A stretch of DNA of 64,000 bases from Chaetomium olivaceum (Eukaryota; Ascomycota; Sordariomycetes; Sordariales; Chaetomiaceae): NCBI GenBank assembly GCA_039881045.1, contig JAYWVB010000013.1:372001-436000 (forward strand), in the 5' to 3' direction. The position numbers and the translations under genes were made by a program. Under the pieces are notes generated by a model. It worked only from the letters and a program-made list of their open reading frames with translations, was not told where the DNA came from and made no database searches. Below are positions 38,436 through 50,049 of this stretch, in pieces. Within the stretch, counting starts at the first letter, position 1; each line of letters opens with the position of its first letter.

Positions 38436-39857
38436 GACGACAAACTGTCAACCTGGAGGGAGCCATGCAGGTCTCATGTGCTCACCACGCGAACGGCGCA
38501 AGGGCATCACCGGTGGCCGCCGGCTTGCGTCTTGCACGTCGGATGTGGTTGCGAGCAAACTCTCTGAGACATTCTGAGGCACAGTCCGGCGTCAGTCACC
38601 ACGGCGGCGGATATTCGCACCTACATGTTGTACTTCCCGGTGTCTTGCACTTATCCGGCCCCCTGGCAGCATCTCCTTGGCCAAGATGCCCGGCTGTCTG
38701 CGGCTGGCCGTGTCAGCCTGCGTTTCCGGGCATCTAAGCGCACCTGGAAAAGTCCAAGCTCAGGTCCCATCCTCCGCACCATGCACGCCCCGAAACACAA
38801 GCGCAGAGCAGGCATGCAGTCCCCCGGCTCGCGGTATCCCGGAGTGACATGCGCGGGTAACGAATGATATCCGCGCTTGTGTTTGCCGAGGGTTCCGGCA
38901 ATGGCTGTCAAGGCGCTGCTGCATGGTGCGGCCCTCACGGCTCCAGGCCGCCGGCAGCCTGACAGACGGGGCAGAGTCGGAGGCCTCGGGCGCCGCAATT
39001 GGCGGGCGTGGATGGTTGCACACACGGGGTAGCGGCAGGTATCCGAAGGCCAGCGACGGCCCGGGCCCATCTCATCTCTCTGAGACCGGAGCCCTGGGAA
39101 CGTGGTGGTAGATCTTGGCACACATCTGCGCCCGAGTCTTCCGAGCCCGCCTAGCGGAGCTTAGCGGCCCCATCTCATAGGAGAACAATGAATCTGTCAA
39201 CCTTCCCTCACGCCATGTCCCTCCGTGCCTGTATGACATGCCACACAGGCACATGTGCCCCCTTCCGTCTTCCGCTGTTCCCTCATCGCCCTCGGCCACG
39301 GATACGTGCACCGAGGTACCCTGTGCTCCGCACGTTGTCGCCATGTTTGACTGCAACCCTTACTCGAGGCTTCATAACGCCGGTATCTGGCGCACAACGG
39401 GGTCTATCCGTATGGCCGGGACGATGGGCCACGTTCCGCGGGGAGAGCCGGTCCCTTTGATTTTGACGTAGCAGCGGGTCGGATCGAGCCTCGAGTCCGC
39501 GGTTGTGCTCAGGTCCACGGATCTACGATCGAGGTGGGTGGGGAATATCTTCTATTGCCCACCTCTTTCTTCGTTTCCATTTCTTCACTTTCGGAGTTTC
39601 AAAACCATCTCCCCTTGATTATATCATAGACTTGAGAACACTACCGACACCAGAACAAGATTCCAACTCACTCCTTAACCCAGAATAACACCACCCCTAA
39701 CCATCCTCAACCCATCTCAGAACCACACACCACCACCTTCCCAAACGAAACCGAACCAAAGGCACCAAACACCAACCAGCACACAACCACCCCCTCCCCC
39801 CCTCCAAACCACAAACCACAAACCAAAAAACACAAAAAATAAAAGCATAAAACCAAA
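38436..39857. other. Intergenic region, no gene supported
   Basis: Follows TMA16. Overlapping frames at 38651-39460 on both strands have no family character. The last 170 nt before 39858 are A/C-rich and nearly free of G, a typical fungal leader composition for the next gene. Confidence 0.45.
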
Positions 39858-40307
39858 ATGTGCACCTACACAACGCACATCCGCATCTGCGCCCGCTGCG
39901 CTCGCGAAGAGACGGTGCTCATCTCGGAACAGCTCTGTCTAGCCGCCCGCACCTCGGGCATATTCGGCAGCTGTCTCGAGGGCGTGCTGGGCCTGCGTGA
40001 CACGACCGCCTGTCGGTGCTGGGGGTGTCGCGAGCAGGAGGGGGTTAGGGCGAGGGTGGGTATGGAGAGGGGGATGGGGATGGCTGCTGGGATGGGGAGG
40101 GGGAGGACTATCGCTATGGCGGGGTGGGGGAGGGGTGTTGGTGTTGGTGCTGGTGCTGGTGCTGGTGCGGGTGTTGGTGTGGGTGTTACTGGTGGTGTTG
40201 GGGTGAGGAGGGCCGGGGCTGTGAGGGTGGCGCCGAGTATGGGGGGTGTGGTTGTTGGGGGCGGTGGTGGTGGTGTTGGTGGTGGTAATGGTGGGAGGTG
40301 GAGGTGA
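39858..40307 (+). CDS. Small Cys-containing, Gly-rich protein, unknown
   Basis: Single-exon 149-aa frame with a clean AC-rich leader and ATG context (AAAATGTGC). Residues 1-60 are globular-looking and Cys-rich (CTYTTHIRICARC, then SSCLEG-like and CRCWGC pairs), which could bind a metal. The remainder is a low-complexity Gly/Val/Ala tail encoded by GGTGTT/GGTGCT repeats around 40135-40200, without predicted structure. No signal peptide or membrane span is seen. The coding strand turns strongly G-rich in the tail. I believe the N-terminal part is a real protein; the C-terminal tail may be a repeat expansion or lie in another frame. Confidence 0.5.
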   Translation: MCTYTTHIRICARCAREETVLISEQLCLAARTSGIFGSCLEGVLGLRDTTACRCWGCREQEGVRARVGMERGMGMAAGMGRGRTIAMAGWGRGVGVGAGAGAGAGVGVGVTGGVGVRRAGAVRVAPSMGGVVVGGGGGGVGGGNGGRWR

Positions 40308-40815
40308 AGGGAGAGAGGGAGGGTGACAGGGAAGAAAAATAACAGTGAATAGGTGTTTGGGTGGGCGTTTGGTGTGGCGTTCGGGTGGGATATTTCGGCG
40401 GTTGTGCGGTTGTTATAAACTTATGAAGCGATGAATGAATACCCCTGATGAAGCAATGACTAAACTTTCCCTATTAAACCGTTAAAGCAACATTGATTTT
40501 TGGTGTTGTTGTTTGACTGTTGGTGTTGTTCCCGTCGTGTTAGTGAATTGTGGATCTCGAACTGTTCCGGCCTTGGCTTGGCGTCCGTCACATTCCTCCC
40601 TCGATGTTCCATGATTGGACCCCCGCCATGACCCGTGCACGCGATTTTTTCCCACAGCTCTGGAGCTTGCGCAGAGGCTTCATTCACCTTGCTAGGCTCA
40701 AAACCCATCTTCCCATACCCGTCAACTTCTTCACCTCCCATCAATTGAAGCCAACTTTCCCCTTCTTTTCGTTCTACATTCTTACCGCAAAATCACTACA
40801 CAAATCACAGCCAAA
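40308..40815. other. Intergenic region, leader of MAM33
   Basis: 3' flank of the Gly-rich gene and promoter/leader of MAM33. Pyrimidine- and A/C-rich sequence directly precedes the MAM33 start. No gene is seen. Confidence 0.55.
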
Positions 40816-41772
40816 ATGATGTCCCTTCGTTCTATTGCGCGCTCTGCGCCCAGGGCTTTGGCCCGCGCCTCCACCACATCCACCATCTCCCGCTACCAGA
40901 GGACAAGCAACATCCTCAGCGCCCGCCCGACCTCGTTCCTCCGCACACAACAAGTCTCTGCCTTCTCGACATCAATGCTCCGGAAGGCGATGGCTGGTGA
41001 GGTGGACGAGGAGGTGTCGGCCAAGCTCGCCAGCGAGATCGACTTCGAGAAGGACGTCAAGCAGAACGAGCCGGTGCCCGCCAGCATCAAGGACTTCCTC
41101 GACAACAGCGCATTCAAGGTTGAGGACATCCCCGGCCGTGAGGACGTCATCCTGACCCGGACGTTCGGTGAGGAGAAGTAGGTTTTCCACGCATGACCAC
41201 GCATGGCTTGTTCCTGTGCTAACCCTCCGCCCAGGATCACCGTCTCTTTCTCCATTGCCGACCTGCACAACTACGAGCCCGACATGATGGAGGATGACCA
41301 GGCCATGGAGGATGAGCTGGACGACATCGAGGCCGGCCGCGGCCAGCAGGACCAGCGTGGCGGTGCCGCCGACCTCGCCGAGGAGGCCAACGAGGACCTT
41401 GAGGCCGGCGCCGATGAGGCCGCTGTCCCCTGCCGTCTTAACATCGTCATCGAGAAGCCCAACAAGGGCGCTCTCAACATCGAGGCGCTCGCTCAGGACG
41501 GCGCCATCGTCGTCGAGAACCTCTACTACTATGCCGACGCCAAGCTGGCGCACAGCGCCGATGCCAACGCCGTGCACGCCGCTCAGGACACATACCCCGG
41601 CCCGCCGTTTGGCAGCCTCGACGAGGACCTGCAGATCCTGATGGAGCGTTACCTCGAGGAGCGCGGCATCACGCAGGCGCTGGCCATCTTTGCGCCGGAC
41701 TACATGGACTTCAAGGAGCAGAAGGAGTATATGGCGTGGCTCAAGAACGTCAAGGGCTTCATAGATGCTTAA
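40816..41772 (+). CDS. MAM33: Mitochondrial acidic matrix protein Mam33 (p32/C1QBP family)
   Basis: Two exons (40816-41177 and 41235-41772, 57-nt intron with GTAGGT donor) give 299 aa. The first about 55 residues are a classic mitochondrial presequence, rich in Arg, Ser and Ala (MMSLRSIARSAPRALARAS ... FSTSMLRKAM). The mature part has the MAM33 fold landmarks: IDFEKDVKQNE, TVSFSIADLHNYEPD, a very acidic insert (EDELDDIEAGRGQQD), NIVIEKPNKGALNIEAL and the C-terminal LQILMERYLEERGITQAL. Family members form doughnut-shaped trimers in the matrix and support mitochondrial ribosome assembly and respiration. The start is ATG ATG; either could be used. Confidence 0.95.
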
Positions 41773-42378
41773 GCGGAGAGGTCAGGAGACGAGGGGACGC
41801 GGATGAGCGTTGTGCGATATGATTGTATTACTTGCCACTCTAAGGAACGTCTGGATGTACGATAGGTACGAGGGCGTCTTCCTCTGTACACACGGAACTG
41901 TAAAATGATAAATGACAAATAATGAACAAAACTTTGCAAGGCCTGTTGTCTGCTCTGGTCCGTCGATGTCCCATCCAAGTCTGATGCTCTTTTCGCGCCA
42001 TTCGCTTAGTCATTGGCTGGCCAGACCCCGATGGCCTGATGCCCCTGCAGCTGAAGCTTGGGATGCGGCTGACTTTTCCTGGGACTCAACCGTCCGGCGC
42101 ATCAAGTGCAGACTTATCCTGAGAGCAGATCTTTCTCTTTTGACTGTTCGCCTCTCCCGTGATATCCCTTTTGTGGCTGCATTTTGTTTGGATTTTTGAA
42201 TTATTTCTTTTTGACATTGAGTTTCATATTGAGAACTGTTGCCCCTGAACCCTGCATTCCAGGATCTCAGGTCCTCGTATTGGCCAACCCAACTTCAAGA
42301 GAGCGGCAGATATTGGATTATCAAGTTTTTGATGGGGGGTTGTGCAAAATAACGACGCACATAGGCAAGGACCGAAAT
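41773..42378. other. Intergenic region between MAM33 and the LCCL gene
   Basis: Contains the MAM33 3'UTR and the promoter/leader of the LCCL-domain gene. The frame open upstream of 42379 has no start that gives a better N-terminus. No other gene is seen. Confidence 0.55.
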
Positions 42379-44449
42379 ATGGGCCGAGATAAGGTGGCGG
42401 AGTATGGGGGCCGAGGGGACGACATTGAGTTGCAGGTGTCCGAGGTGACTGATGAAGAAGCTCAACTCTTACACGACGACGACTCCGAGCAGTCCGGACT
42501 CGACGATACGTCTCATTCAGTCTCCAGACGACGGCTGCAACCACAAGACCAGCCAAGTTCAAGGGGGTTCTGGTCAAGACACCGGGCCCCCAGATGGCTC
42601 GCCTTCCTCTATGGCCCTGATCCGCCCAAGGTCTATATTATCAACCCCATATTCCCTTCGATACAGCAACTTCCCAGGAAATGGCTTGAGAAGACGCTGC
42701 CGCGGCAGTGGCAACGGGCCACTCTGATGGTGCTGTTTCTCATTGCCTGGGCCACCTCACTCGCCATCCCCCTGATTATCAGCAAAGGGACAGCCACCGA
42801 CGCATCCGGTGTCGCCATCCGTCATGTTGACTGCGTCGATACCCTCTGGAAACGCAACAACGAATGCGGCCTTGACGGTGTCAACTGCCGTCCCTTCTCC
42901 CAACACCTCGTTCGCCTTCCGCTGCCCGGCCGACTGCGCCAGCGTCCGCGTGCTGAACCCGCATCATGTTGGGAACCAGGATGTCAACTTCCGACCGTTG
43001 GTTATCGGTGGTGGTGGTAATAGTCCCTACCGTGGGGACTCCTTTCTCTGCGGCGCCGCCATCCACACGGGGGTCATTGGCGACGCAACAGGCGGATGCG
43101 GCGTGGCGACTCTTGTCGGAGAGTACTACCAGTATTTCTCCTCTTCTCAAAACAACATCGAGTCGATCCCCTTTGGCTCCTACTTCCCGCTCTCCTTTAC
43201 CGTCACCGCCGATCCCACCATCAAATGCACCGCCCCCGACCCGCGCTGGACAGTCTCCCTCCCGCTCTCCATCCTCTTCACCATCCTCCTTACCATCTTC
43301 ACTACCTCGCCCGCAGTCTACTTCTTCACCACCTTCCTCGGCATATTCACGCATGTCGCACTGGTGTCCGACCCACCCAACCTCTCGACACCCTCCACAA
43401 CCTACCTCCTCCCCTCCCTCATCTCCCACTACGCCGGCCGCCTCCTCCCCGCCCTCTTCACCGCGACAATCATCTACCTCACCAGTGTACGTCACACCCT
43501 GTCACCACCCAAACCAGCCACCAAGCCAACCACCACCACCCCCCTAAAGTTTCAACAACACCACCCCCTCGAAACAACCCTCCTGCACCTCCTCCCCCTC
43601 TGGCTCGGCGCCCTCACCAACCGCACCCTCGAACCCCACATCCCCATCACCCGCCTGACCCCGTCCGACCTCCGCACCCAACCGGGCGCCCTCCCCGCCC
43701 TGATCGCCATCCTCCTCCTCGTAGCCACCCTCGCCCTCCTCCAAGCGCACGCTCTGCACCGCACCGGCCGCCTACCGCGCTACCTCGCCTTCTACCTCAC
43801 CATGGCCGCGGGACTGGGGATGTTAGCGGCGCTGCCCGGGCTGAGGGTGCGGCTGCATCACTATGTGCTGGCGCTGGTGTTGTTGCCGGGGACGGGGACG
43901 CGCACGCGGGTGGGGATGGTTTGTCAGGGGGTGCTGGTCGGGCTGTTTGTGAATGGGGTGGCGAGATGGGGGTTTGATGCGGTGGTGCAGACGGAGGAGA
44001 TGTTGAGGGGGGGGGATGGGGGGTTTGGAGGGGGGTGGGTGCCGGAGGTGTTGCCGGTGGTGGTGGAGGGGTTGGGGGGGTTGGTTGGTGGTGGTGGTGG
44101 TGGTGGTGGTGGAAATGGGAATGGGGACGGGGTGGTTGGAGGGGGGATGAGGATTTGGTTCAAGTGGCGGGCGTTGGCGGAGGGGTTGGTGAAGGAAGGG
44201 GCTCGTGTGGAGGGGTTGGCGGTGGAGGGGATTAGTGTGCTGGTGAATGATGTGGAGAGATATAGGGGGTGGTTTGCGGAACGGCTGTTGGAGGAGCAGG
44301 TGTTCAAGTGGACGAGGGAAGCGGGAAAGGTGGTGGATGAGTATTTCCGGTTTGGGTTCGTTACCGAAGGCGGGAGGGCGTTGGACTACACCGAGGCCGG
44401 GACGTGGTTCGCGAATGGGAGTTGGAGTCAGGGAGCTGGGTACTGGTGA
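42379..44449 (+). CDS. LCCL-domain multi-pass membrane protein, one apparent frameshift
   Basis: An acidic cytosolic N-terminus (MGRDKVAEYGG; DDDSEQSGLDD) leads to a membrane span (LMVLFLIAWATSLAIPLII). An LCCL domain follows, from the CVDTLWKRNNECGLDGVNC segment to FRCPADCASVRVLNPHHVG, FLCGAAIHTGVIGDATGGC and SYFPLSF. Several membrane spans come after it (LSILFTILLTIFTTSPAVYF; ALPALIAILLLVATLALL; YLAFYLTMAAGLGMLAALPG). The frame changes at the CCC near 42898-42900, just before NTSFAFRCPADC; removing one C gives a continuous 689-aa protein. A possible 63-nt in-frame intron (43487-43549, GTACGT donor, AAAG acceptor) is undecided. The 3' third is Gly/Val-rich with a GGT repeat. Fungal LCCL proteins of this type have no settled function. 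Confidence 0.88.
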
Positions 44450-45167
44450 TGTTGATGGCTAGCTAGGCTTTGGATGTTTGTGTACATACATACATGCAAT
44501 CTTTGCCTCGCCCCGGGTATTATCTGGCACGGATGGTGTCGCTGCCTGCCCCCTTTCATCTCAACCCCTGACCCATCGCCTTTCCCCCACCTTCCTGCCA
44601 CCTCCCGCCAGTGCTATATATCCAAGTTCCCGCACGCACACTGTCACCGCCTCCTCCCAATTGAAGTCAAACACCGGTTTGGCTCAGCGGTATTGGGAGG
44701 ACCCGGTTGGGCGACAACGATCGAAAGAGGCTGGAGTTCGACTCCCCCTCGCGGCGGAAAACCTTACACCCAGGGGTTTTCGTAGCCATCGACCTCCATT
44801 CCACTAGGGAACGGGGCTCGATGGTGAGCTTTTTGTATTTACCAGCAATTGTTATTCAATATCTTTCTACACTTAGAGATCGACTGCTTGATTACTATCT
44901 CCCTCCTTTTATCTCGACATGCCCAACAACAACGTCATCAAGAGTGCATGAGTGTATCACTATTTAGTAGTCATCTGCCACAACTCGATCAACCCCAACA
45001 AGCATTTAAGCCTATTTCCCACTTTCTCAGCTCTAGAACTATGTCGATATTACATATCACGTCCCAATAAGTCTCAAGACAATGACGAGAGTTGGTGTTG
45101 ACAGGGAGAGCGCACAGTTACAATCTATTCTTCTCTAACTTTTGGTACAGGTCACGATACAGTTACA
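44450..45167. other. Intergenic region with a pol III-promoter-like motif pair
   Basis: 3' flanks of the convergent LCCL (+) and questin-oxidase-like (-) genes. An A-box-like TGGCTCAGCGG at about 44680 and a B-box-like GTTCGACTC near 44736 lie about 55 nt apart, but the flanking bases do not fold into a good tRNA cloverleaf. A small hairpin GAAAACC/GGTTTTC follows at 44757-44781. No protein gene is supported. Confidence 0.4.
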
Positions 45168-46473
45168 TCACAGTCTAATATTCAGCATCGCCTCACGGTC
45201 ATTTCCCAAACCAGTCCACTCCTGCCAGTTCCTGACCAGCTTCCACGCGGCATGGATGTAGAGCCGCCCATGCGCAGCGCCATATTCGCCCGACAACTCC
45301 CGCAAGCTCCTAATCGCCCGCAGGAAGTCGTGGCCACCTTCCCTACCTTCCAAGCACTGGCTATGGACCCGGTCCATAATAGCGTCCCAGCCCCTAGTTT
45401 CCTCCGCCAACTCCCTGGAGACCAAGAGTTTCCCGTCAATGACTGGCCTCAGCTGGGTGACATACGTGAGAATCACGAGCAGCCAGAGACCTCTGATAAG
45501 AAGAAGCTTGTGGTTGTCATCTTCGACCCAGTTCTCAAGGATGACGCGGACGCTGTGGACGCAAGTCGGTAAGCGGCCGAGATACAAGTCGAAAGCTGGC
45601 TGGTTGGGTTTGTGGGTCGCCGTGAGGAGCAGCACTGACAAGGCAGAGATTTGTTGCAATAGCAAAGAAACGTCGTGGGTATCGAGACACCGCATGTACT
45701 CGACAATAGCCGTCCTGGCGGTCGGGTTCGAGAAGATGTGCGAAACTCCGTGGAAACCGGAGCCGGCCTTCATAACGCCGCTGAAGCGGCCGTCATACGC
45801 GACCCGGCCAATGATATCCTCGGGTGAGAGATACTCGCCGGATGGCGCAGCCAGCTGGGGATGTGTCAGCAACTCGCCCACGGGTTCCATCCACTCGACG
45901 GCAGAAAGGGTGAGAGATTCCATGACAAGTATGGCCGCCCGCAGCTCGATACCGTCAGCCAACAACGTCAGCGGTCGACCAATCCCTGAGAATAGGCCGT
46001 AAATTAAGGGCGTGTCGCCCGTAAAGAAGTGGCAGATAGCCAGTGATTTGGTGTTGCCTGCGAACCTGCCGTTTTCCACGCTGAAGTACGTCATGAACGC
46101 CCGTTGAAACCTGGGAATCGTGGGTTAGCTACGCTTGCCTACATGGTGCATGGGGTTCTCGTACCTAGGATCACCTAAGAATCGTGACTTGGCCTCCTCG
46201 TCAGAAATACCCCTTGGCGATGGCTCCCACGATACGAGGTCGCCTTTCAGCGAGTCATATGTCCTCTGGAGGTCTTCTGGTGTCCCACCCAAGAGGAACA
46301 AAGTAGTCAGAGCCTAGTAGAGTTAGTCTTGGGCCGGATAACGCCGTGATGATATATGCACTTACAGAAGGAAGCTCGTTGTGCCCGCCGGCTGACTGGA
46401 CCAAGGCATGCTGGACATGCGTCTTAGCCAGAAGACTATCCAACACGGTTCTTGACCCCTGGTTGGTCATCAT
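45168..46473 (-). CDS. Questin-oxidase-like protein (DUF4243 family)
   Basis: Exons 46473-46366, 46313-46165 and 46110-45168 give an intact 399-aa protein. It has the overall features of questin oxidase/AflY-type proteins: SLLAKTHVQHALVQSAGGHN, then ALTTLFLLGGTPEDLQRTYD, and a helical His-containing body (FHGVSHIFSNPTARTAIVEY; LLTATHKPNQPAFDLYLGRL). Characterised members do Baeyer-Villiger-type ring opening in anthraquinone and related pathways, but many fungal copies stand outside clusters. No polyketide synthase or tailoring genes flank this one, so its substrate is unknown. The start could be at either Met of MMTNQG; an upstream in-frame region (to about 46578) is also open. Confidence 0.82.
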
Positions 46474-49060
46474 GATCGATCTTTCTTCTCTTGGCTCACA
46501 TCGGCCTGGCACACCCAGAATGGGAAGGAATGCTATTCTGGGCCCGGCCCTGTTGGCCAACTTTATATCATCCCACACGGTCTAACGCTCTCTCGGGCTA
46601 GGTGCTTGACGTCTAGCCAAGCCCCTTCGCCTCTCCACTTGGCGTCCATCACTTTCTGGATCTTGCGATAGGAAGGCTGAAAGGGGGATGGACATGCCCA
46701 GTTAACGCGAGAGGGTTCGACGTAGTGGCGATCCGGGGAGCCAGTGGGGTCCTCGGCAGCCATAGGACCATAGGCAGATGACCATGGTGTCGGGATCGAT
46801 ACAGATACTGCCATTGGGCAGGGGTCCTTGGACGGGTTGAGCAGGTCAGATCTGTGAGTCAAGTCGGCAGCTGAGGGACGGCGTATGCCGGTAGGGCAGG
46901 AGTCGGGGAGCGACGGCAACCGCATAACCGGGAAAGCTGAGTGGCCGGGCGGATAGGATGGACACGGGCCGGGAGTCCAACTCCATGGCAGGACAGGATA
47001 GGGCCGGAGACATCTGCAAGGGGTTTGGTTTACTATTGCCACCTCCGAGGAAAGCGGGTGTGTCTGTCTCATGCCGTGGTTGGATACCTAGAGATCGGAC
47101 AGCCACTTGCACGGTGCATTCGGTTTCCCCGGAAGCCACGAGAGGAGCCGGGGATCCGGATTGGCGTCTTGGAAACGCCATGGCAGGAGAGAAACTATTC
47201 TCTGGTATTCGTACACTTGGACGAGAACAAAAAAAGAAACAGGGGTAGATGGATGGGGAGAAGGTATTGTTTTTGCTGGTTGATGGCCGGACAATGGTGA
47301 AGTGTCGGGTACCCTGATCGGCGAAGCAGTGAAATCTGCAAGAATTGCCAGAAATGCCAGAAATTCTCGAAATGCTAGAAATCATCATCAGTTTTGGAAA
47401 GTTTAGTTTTGCATTGGCATGGAACTTTTCGAGAAAGAGCCATCCAATTCACCTTTCCAACAATTCCCAACAATTGAAAGCGTGTAGTCAGCGTTGCATG
47501 TTTTGCCTAAGATAAGGTAGCCGCATGCAGTGTGCGAGCACCTGCGCATGTCACCATGTCGACACGGGAGCATGTCAAACGGCCAGCCCAGGGGATGGAG
47601 AGTGCGGACCCACAACCGACGACCCCCAAAACATGCCCTAAAAACCCCGAATGCCTACTAAGAAACCCCCCACCCCTCGGTCATCTTCGGTCATCGCTTA
47701 GGAATCACCAAGCATCAAACAACCTGGAAGTCACGAATGTGCAACACGAGCTCGCGCACGCTGTATCATTCATACATCACAATTCCCCAAATGACCATCT
47801 TCTCGTTGGTGTCTGTGAAAATGATTTATCAGCAACGCCAAATAGAAGCGTATGCTCACGAGATCTGAATGCCAACTTTTACCATTGATGCACGTACAGT
47901 AGATACCATACAGCTGCACTGCACCTTACTACAGTACCTTGCACGTTACCTCGAGGTATGGACCCGACGTTCCCCCTATTCGGAGACCGAAACATGACTA
48001 AACTATTAATAGGTATTTGGAATTTGGGAATGCCATCCACAGATGTTCTCCGGCAGAGCCGCCATGTCTTGTCTCAAAGACCCTGAATATTTTGCCACTG
48101 GGCATTTCAGCCGGACGCCTGCTTGAGAATGGAGATCGTACGGTCCCAACTTCTGTGCGGTGCCCCGTGGGAGCCTATCCGATACGGCAGCTGTTCCTCG
48201 GGTAACACCACCAACGCCGCACACGGGTAGCAGCAGTGGTATGGCCATGTTGGCTCCTGACAGCGTCGGCTTTTGAGGCCGGCAGAGGCAACTGGGCGTT
48301 CTCACAGCCCCAGTTGGCATGTCTCAATGGCTCCAGTTTCAGCTGTGGCAGTCATATATTTAAAGGCCCCAGCACCGTCCGAGGACCCAGCGCAGCTTGT
48401 CCTTTTCTTTTGTGATCCGGTGGCTACCTGTCCGTCATTTGTGGCTTGGTAGGACATTCCAATGAGACACAATTGACTTGTTGTTACAGAGTTAACGTTG
48501 CTTTTCGGGGCGCAACTCGGGATTTCAACCCTCACCAATCCACCATCACCGGAATCCCAATTCAGAACTCTCATCCGCGCTCAGCTTTCACTTCACGGAT
48601 CGCGATTCAGCTCCGGTGGCATTCCGGGGAACCCAGTCAAGGCAGCGTGGAAGAGAGAGCGAGGCGGTTGGGAGATACAGGGAAGGCTGTTCGTTTGCGA
48701 GTGAACCCAAGGTCTCACCCACGGCCCGTACCACGCTGTACAGTGACGTACATTGTACTCCGCGATACCATCCGGATTATGGATCGGAGTGATGCTCTTG
48801 GGAGCGAAACCTACCGGAAAACCACAACCTCCCAGTTGCGAACACAAAATTGGGCCGTAATATCATGGCTGTCACCTTGAGTACCCTTAATCTCGACGGT
48901 GCGGGCGTTGGTATAGGTGAAATAACACACAGGTTCTTGTCTGCCGATGAAAGCATCTCCTCTTTTCAGCTCGTCTTGTCCTGCTCTCAAACTGACCTAG
49001 GGGGTGTTATTTCCACGAAACCATCTTGTCAATAACCAGTACCTTCATACCTAGCTCCAA
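46474..49060. other. 2.6-kb intergenic region, no gene supported
   Basis: Lies between the questin-oxidase-like gene (-) and the secreted-protein gene (+), which are divergent, so both promoters are here. ORFs 46563-47388 (-) and 48446-48880 (+) have no domain or splice logic. A short AT-rich CCAGAAAT/GAAAT direct-repeat patch lies around 47340-47390. Confidence 0.45.
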
Positions 49061-50049
49061 ATGCGCACCCTTCGACCTCTGCTACTGGCACTAGCCAGCT
49101 TCTCGGCCACCGTTCTGGCTGAGGATGCATCTTTCATCCATGGCCATCTCTCAGAACTTGTAGGAAACGAACATTCGGGACGTTTGGACCTCGCTGGTAT
49201 GTGGACAAGGGTCCTACAAAGCGAGGCACACTGCTAATCTAGTTCCAGAACGATATCCTCTTCCCGAGCCACAGTGCGGCAGCTGGGTGGGTATTGAGGT
49301 GATCTTCATGGTTGAAGTCACTGAGGTCTGTCCGGAAGGGTCGACAGGTAGGACCTCCTGGGAGGAAGCGCTGTACCGAGCGGTCTTACTGAAGCTATCC
49401 GCAGTGACCGAGACTCTTACCCAGTGCGTGGAGACACTCACGCGTTCCATCTGCGCAACCGAAACTACAAACCGTCCCTGCTACCCCTGCATCATGGGCA
49501 CGCCACCGCCGTCTGACACGGCGACAGTCACAGTGGTAGGCTCCTCCAAAGGCCCATTTTCCACCACACCGCAAACTAACAAACTCGTCCCAGACCTCCT
49601 GCGCAACCGCAACCGACGAGACAATGACCGTGACGGTCCAGCTCTGCAGCACCTGCACGACCACCACCTACGTCGGCCCCATTCCGGGCTACACCCCCGG
49701 CGGGCCCTGCCACGGATGCACCCCGTTCCGCACCGAAACATCGTCGTCATGCTCGGAAGAGGAAGGCTCGGCCACGCCAGATGTTACGACGACGACGACA
49801 TCAACCTCTACTAGCACCGTAAGCGAATCGGGCTGTGTCGAGTCTGACGTGAGCTCCACTGCTACCACCACGCCGCCTGATAACCCGTTTCTCTCTTCGA
49901 CGACGCCCGCGACGAACACCCCGTACCGGCCAACTACTACTACGGGGGCGCCTCCGGCTGCTACGGCGGGCGGTGTTCGGAATGGGGTTGTCGGCTTTGC
50001 GAATCTTATTATGAGCTGGGCGGTGGCAATTGTCTTCTGGGGGATGTAA
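49061..50049 (+). CDS. Secreted Cys/Thr-rich protein, predicted GPI-anchored
   Basis: Four exons (49061-49196, 49243-49347, 49405-49535, 49594-50049) give 275 aa with no frame problem. Residues 1-20 form a signal peptide (MRTLRPLLLALASFSATVLA) with an A-x-A-type end. The mature part has many paired cysteines (CVETLTRSICATE; CYPCIMG; LCSTCTTTTYVG; GGPCHGC), then a Thr/Ser/Pro-rich stalk likely to be O-glycosylated. A C-terminal hydrophobic tail (LIMSWAVAIVFWGM), preceded by a small-residue region, fits a GPI signal. Such proteins sit at the plasma membrane or cell wall. I do not recognise the cysteine module. An alternative acceptor six bases downstream at exon 2 would change two residues. Confidence 0.8.

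Noticed and set aside
43096..43977. 293-aa Pro/His-rich ORF within the LCCL gene
   Set aside because: Shadow frame of the C-rich coding sequence; the LCCL/membrane frame has the domain evidence.
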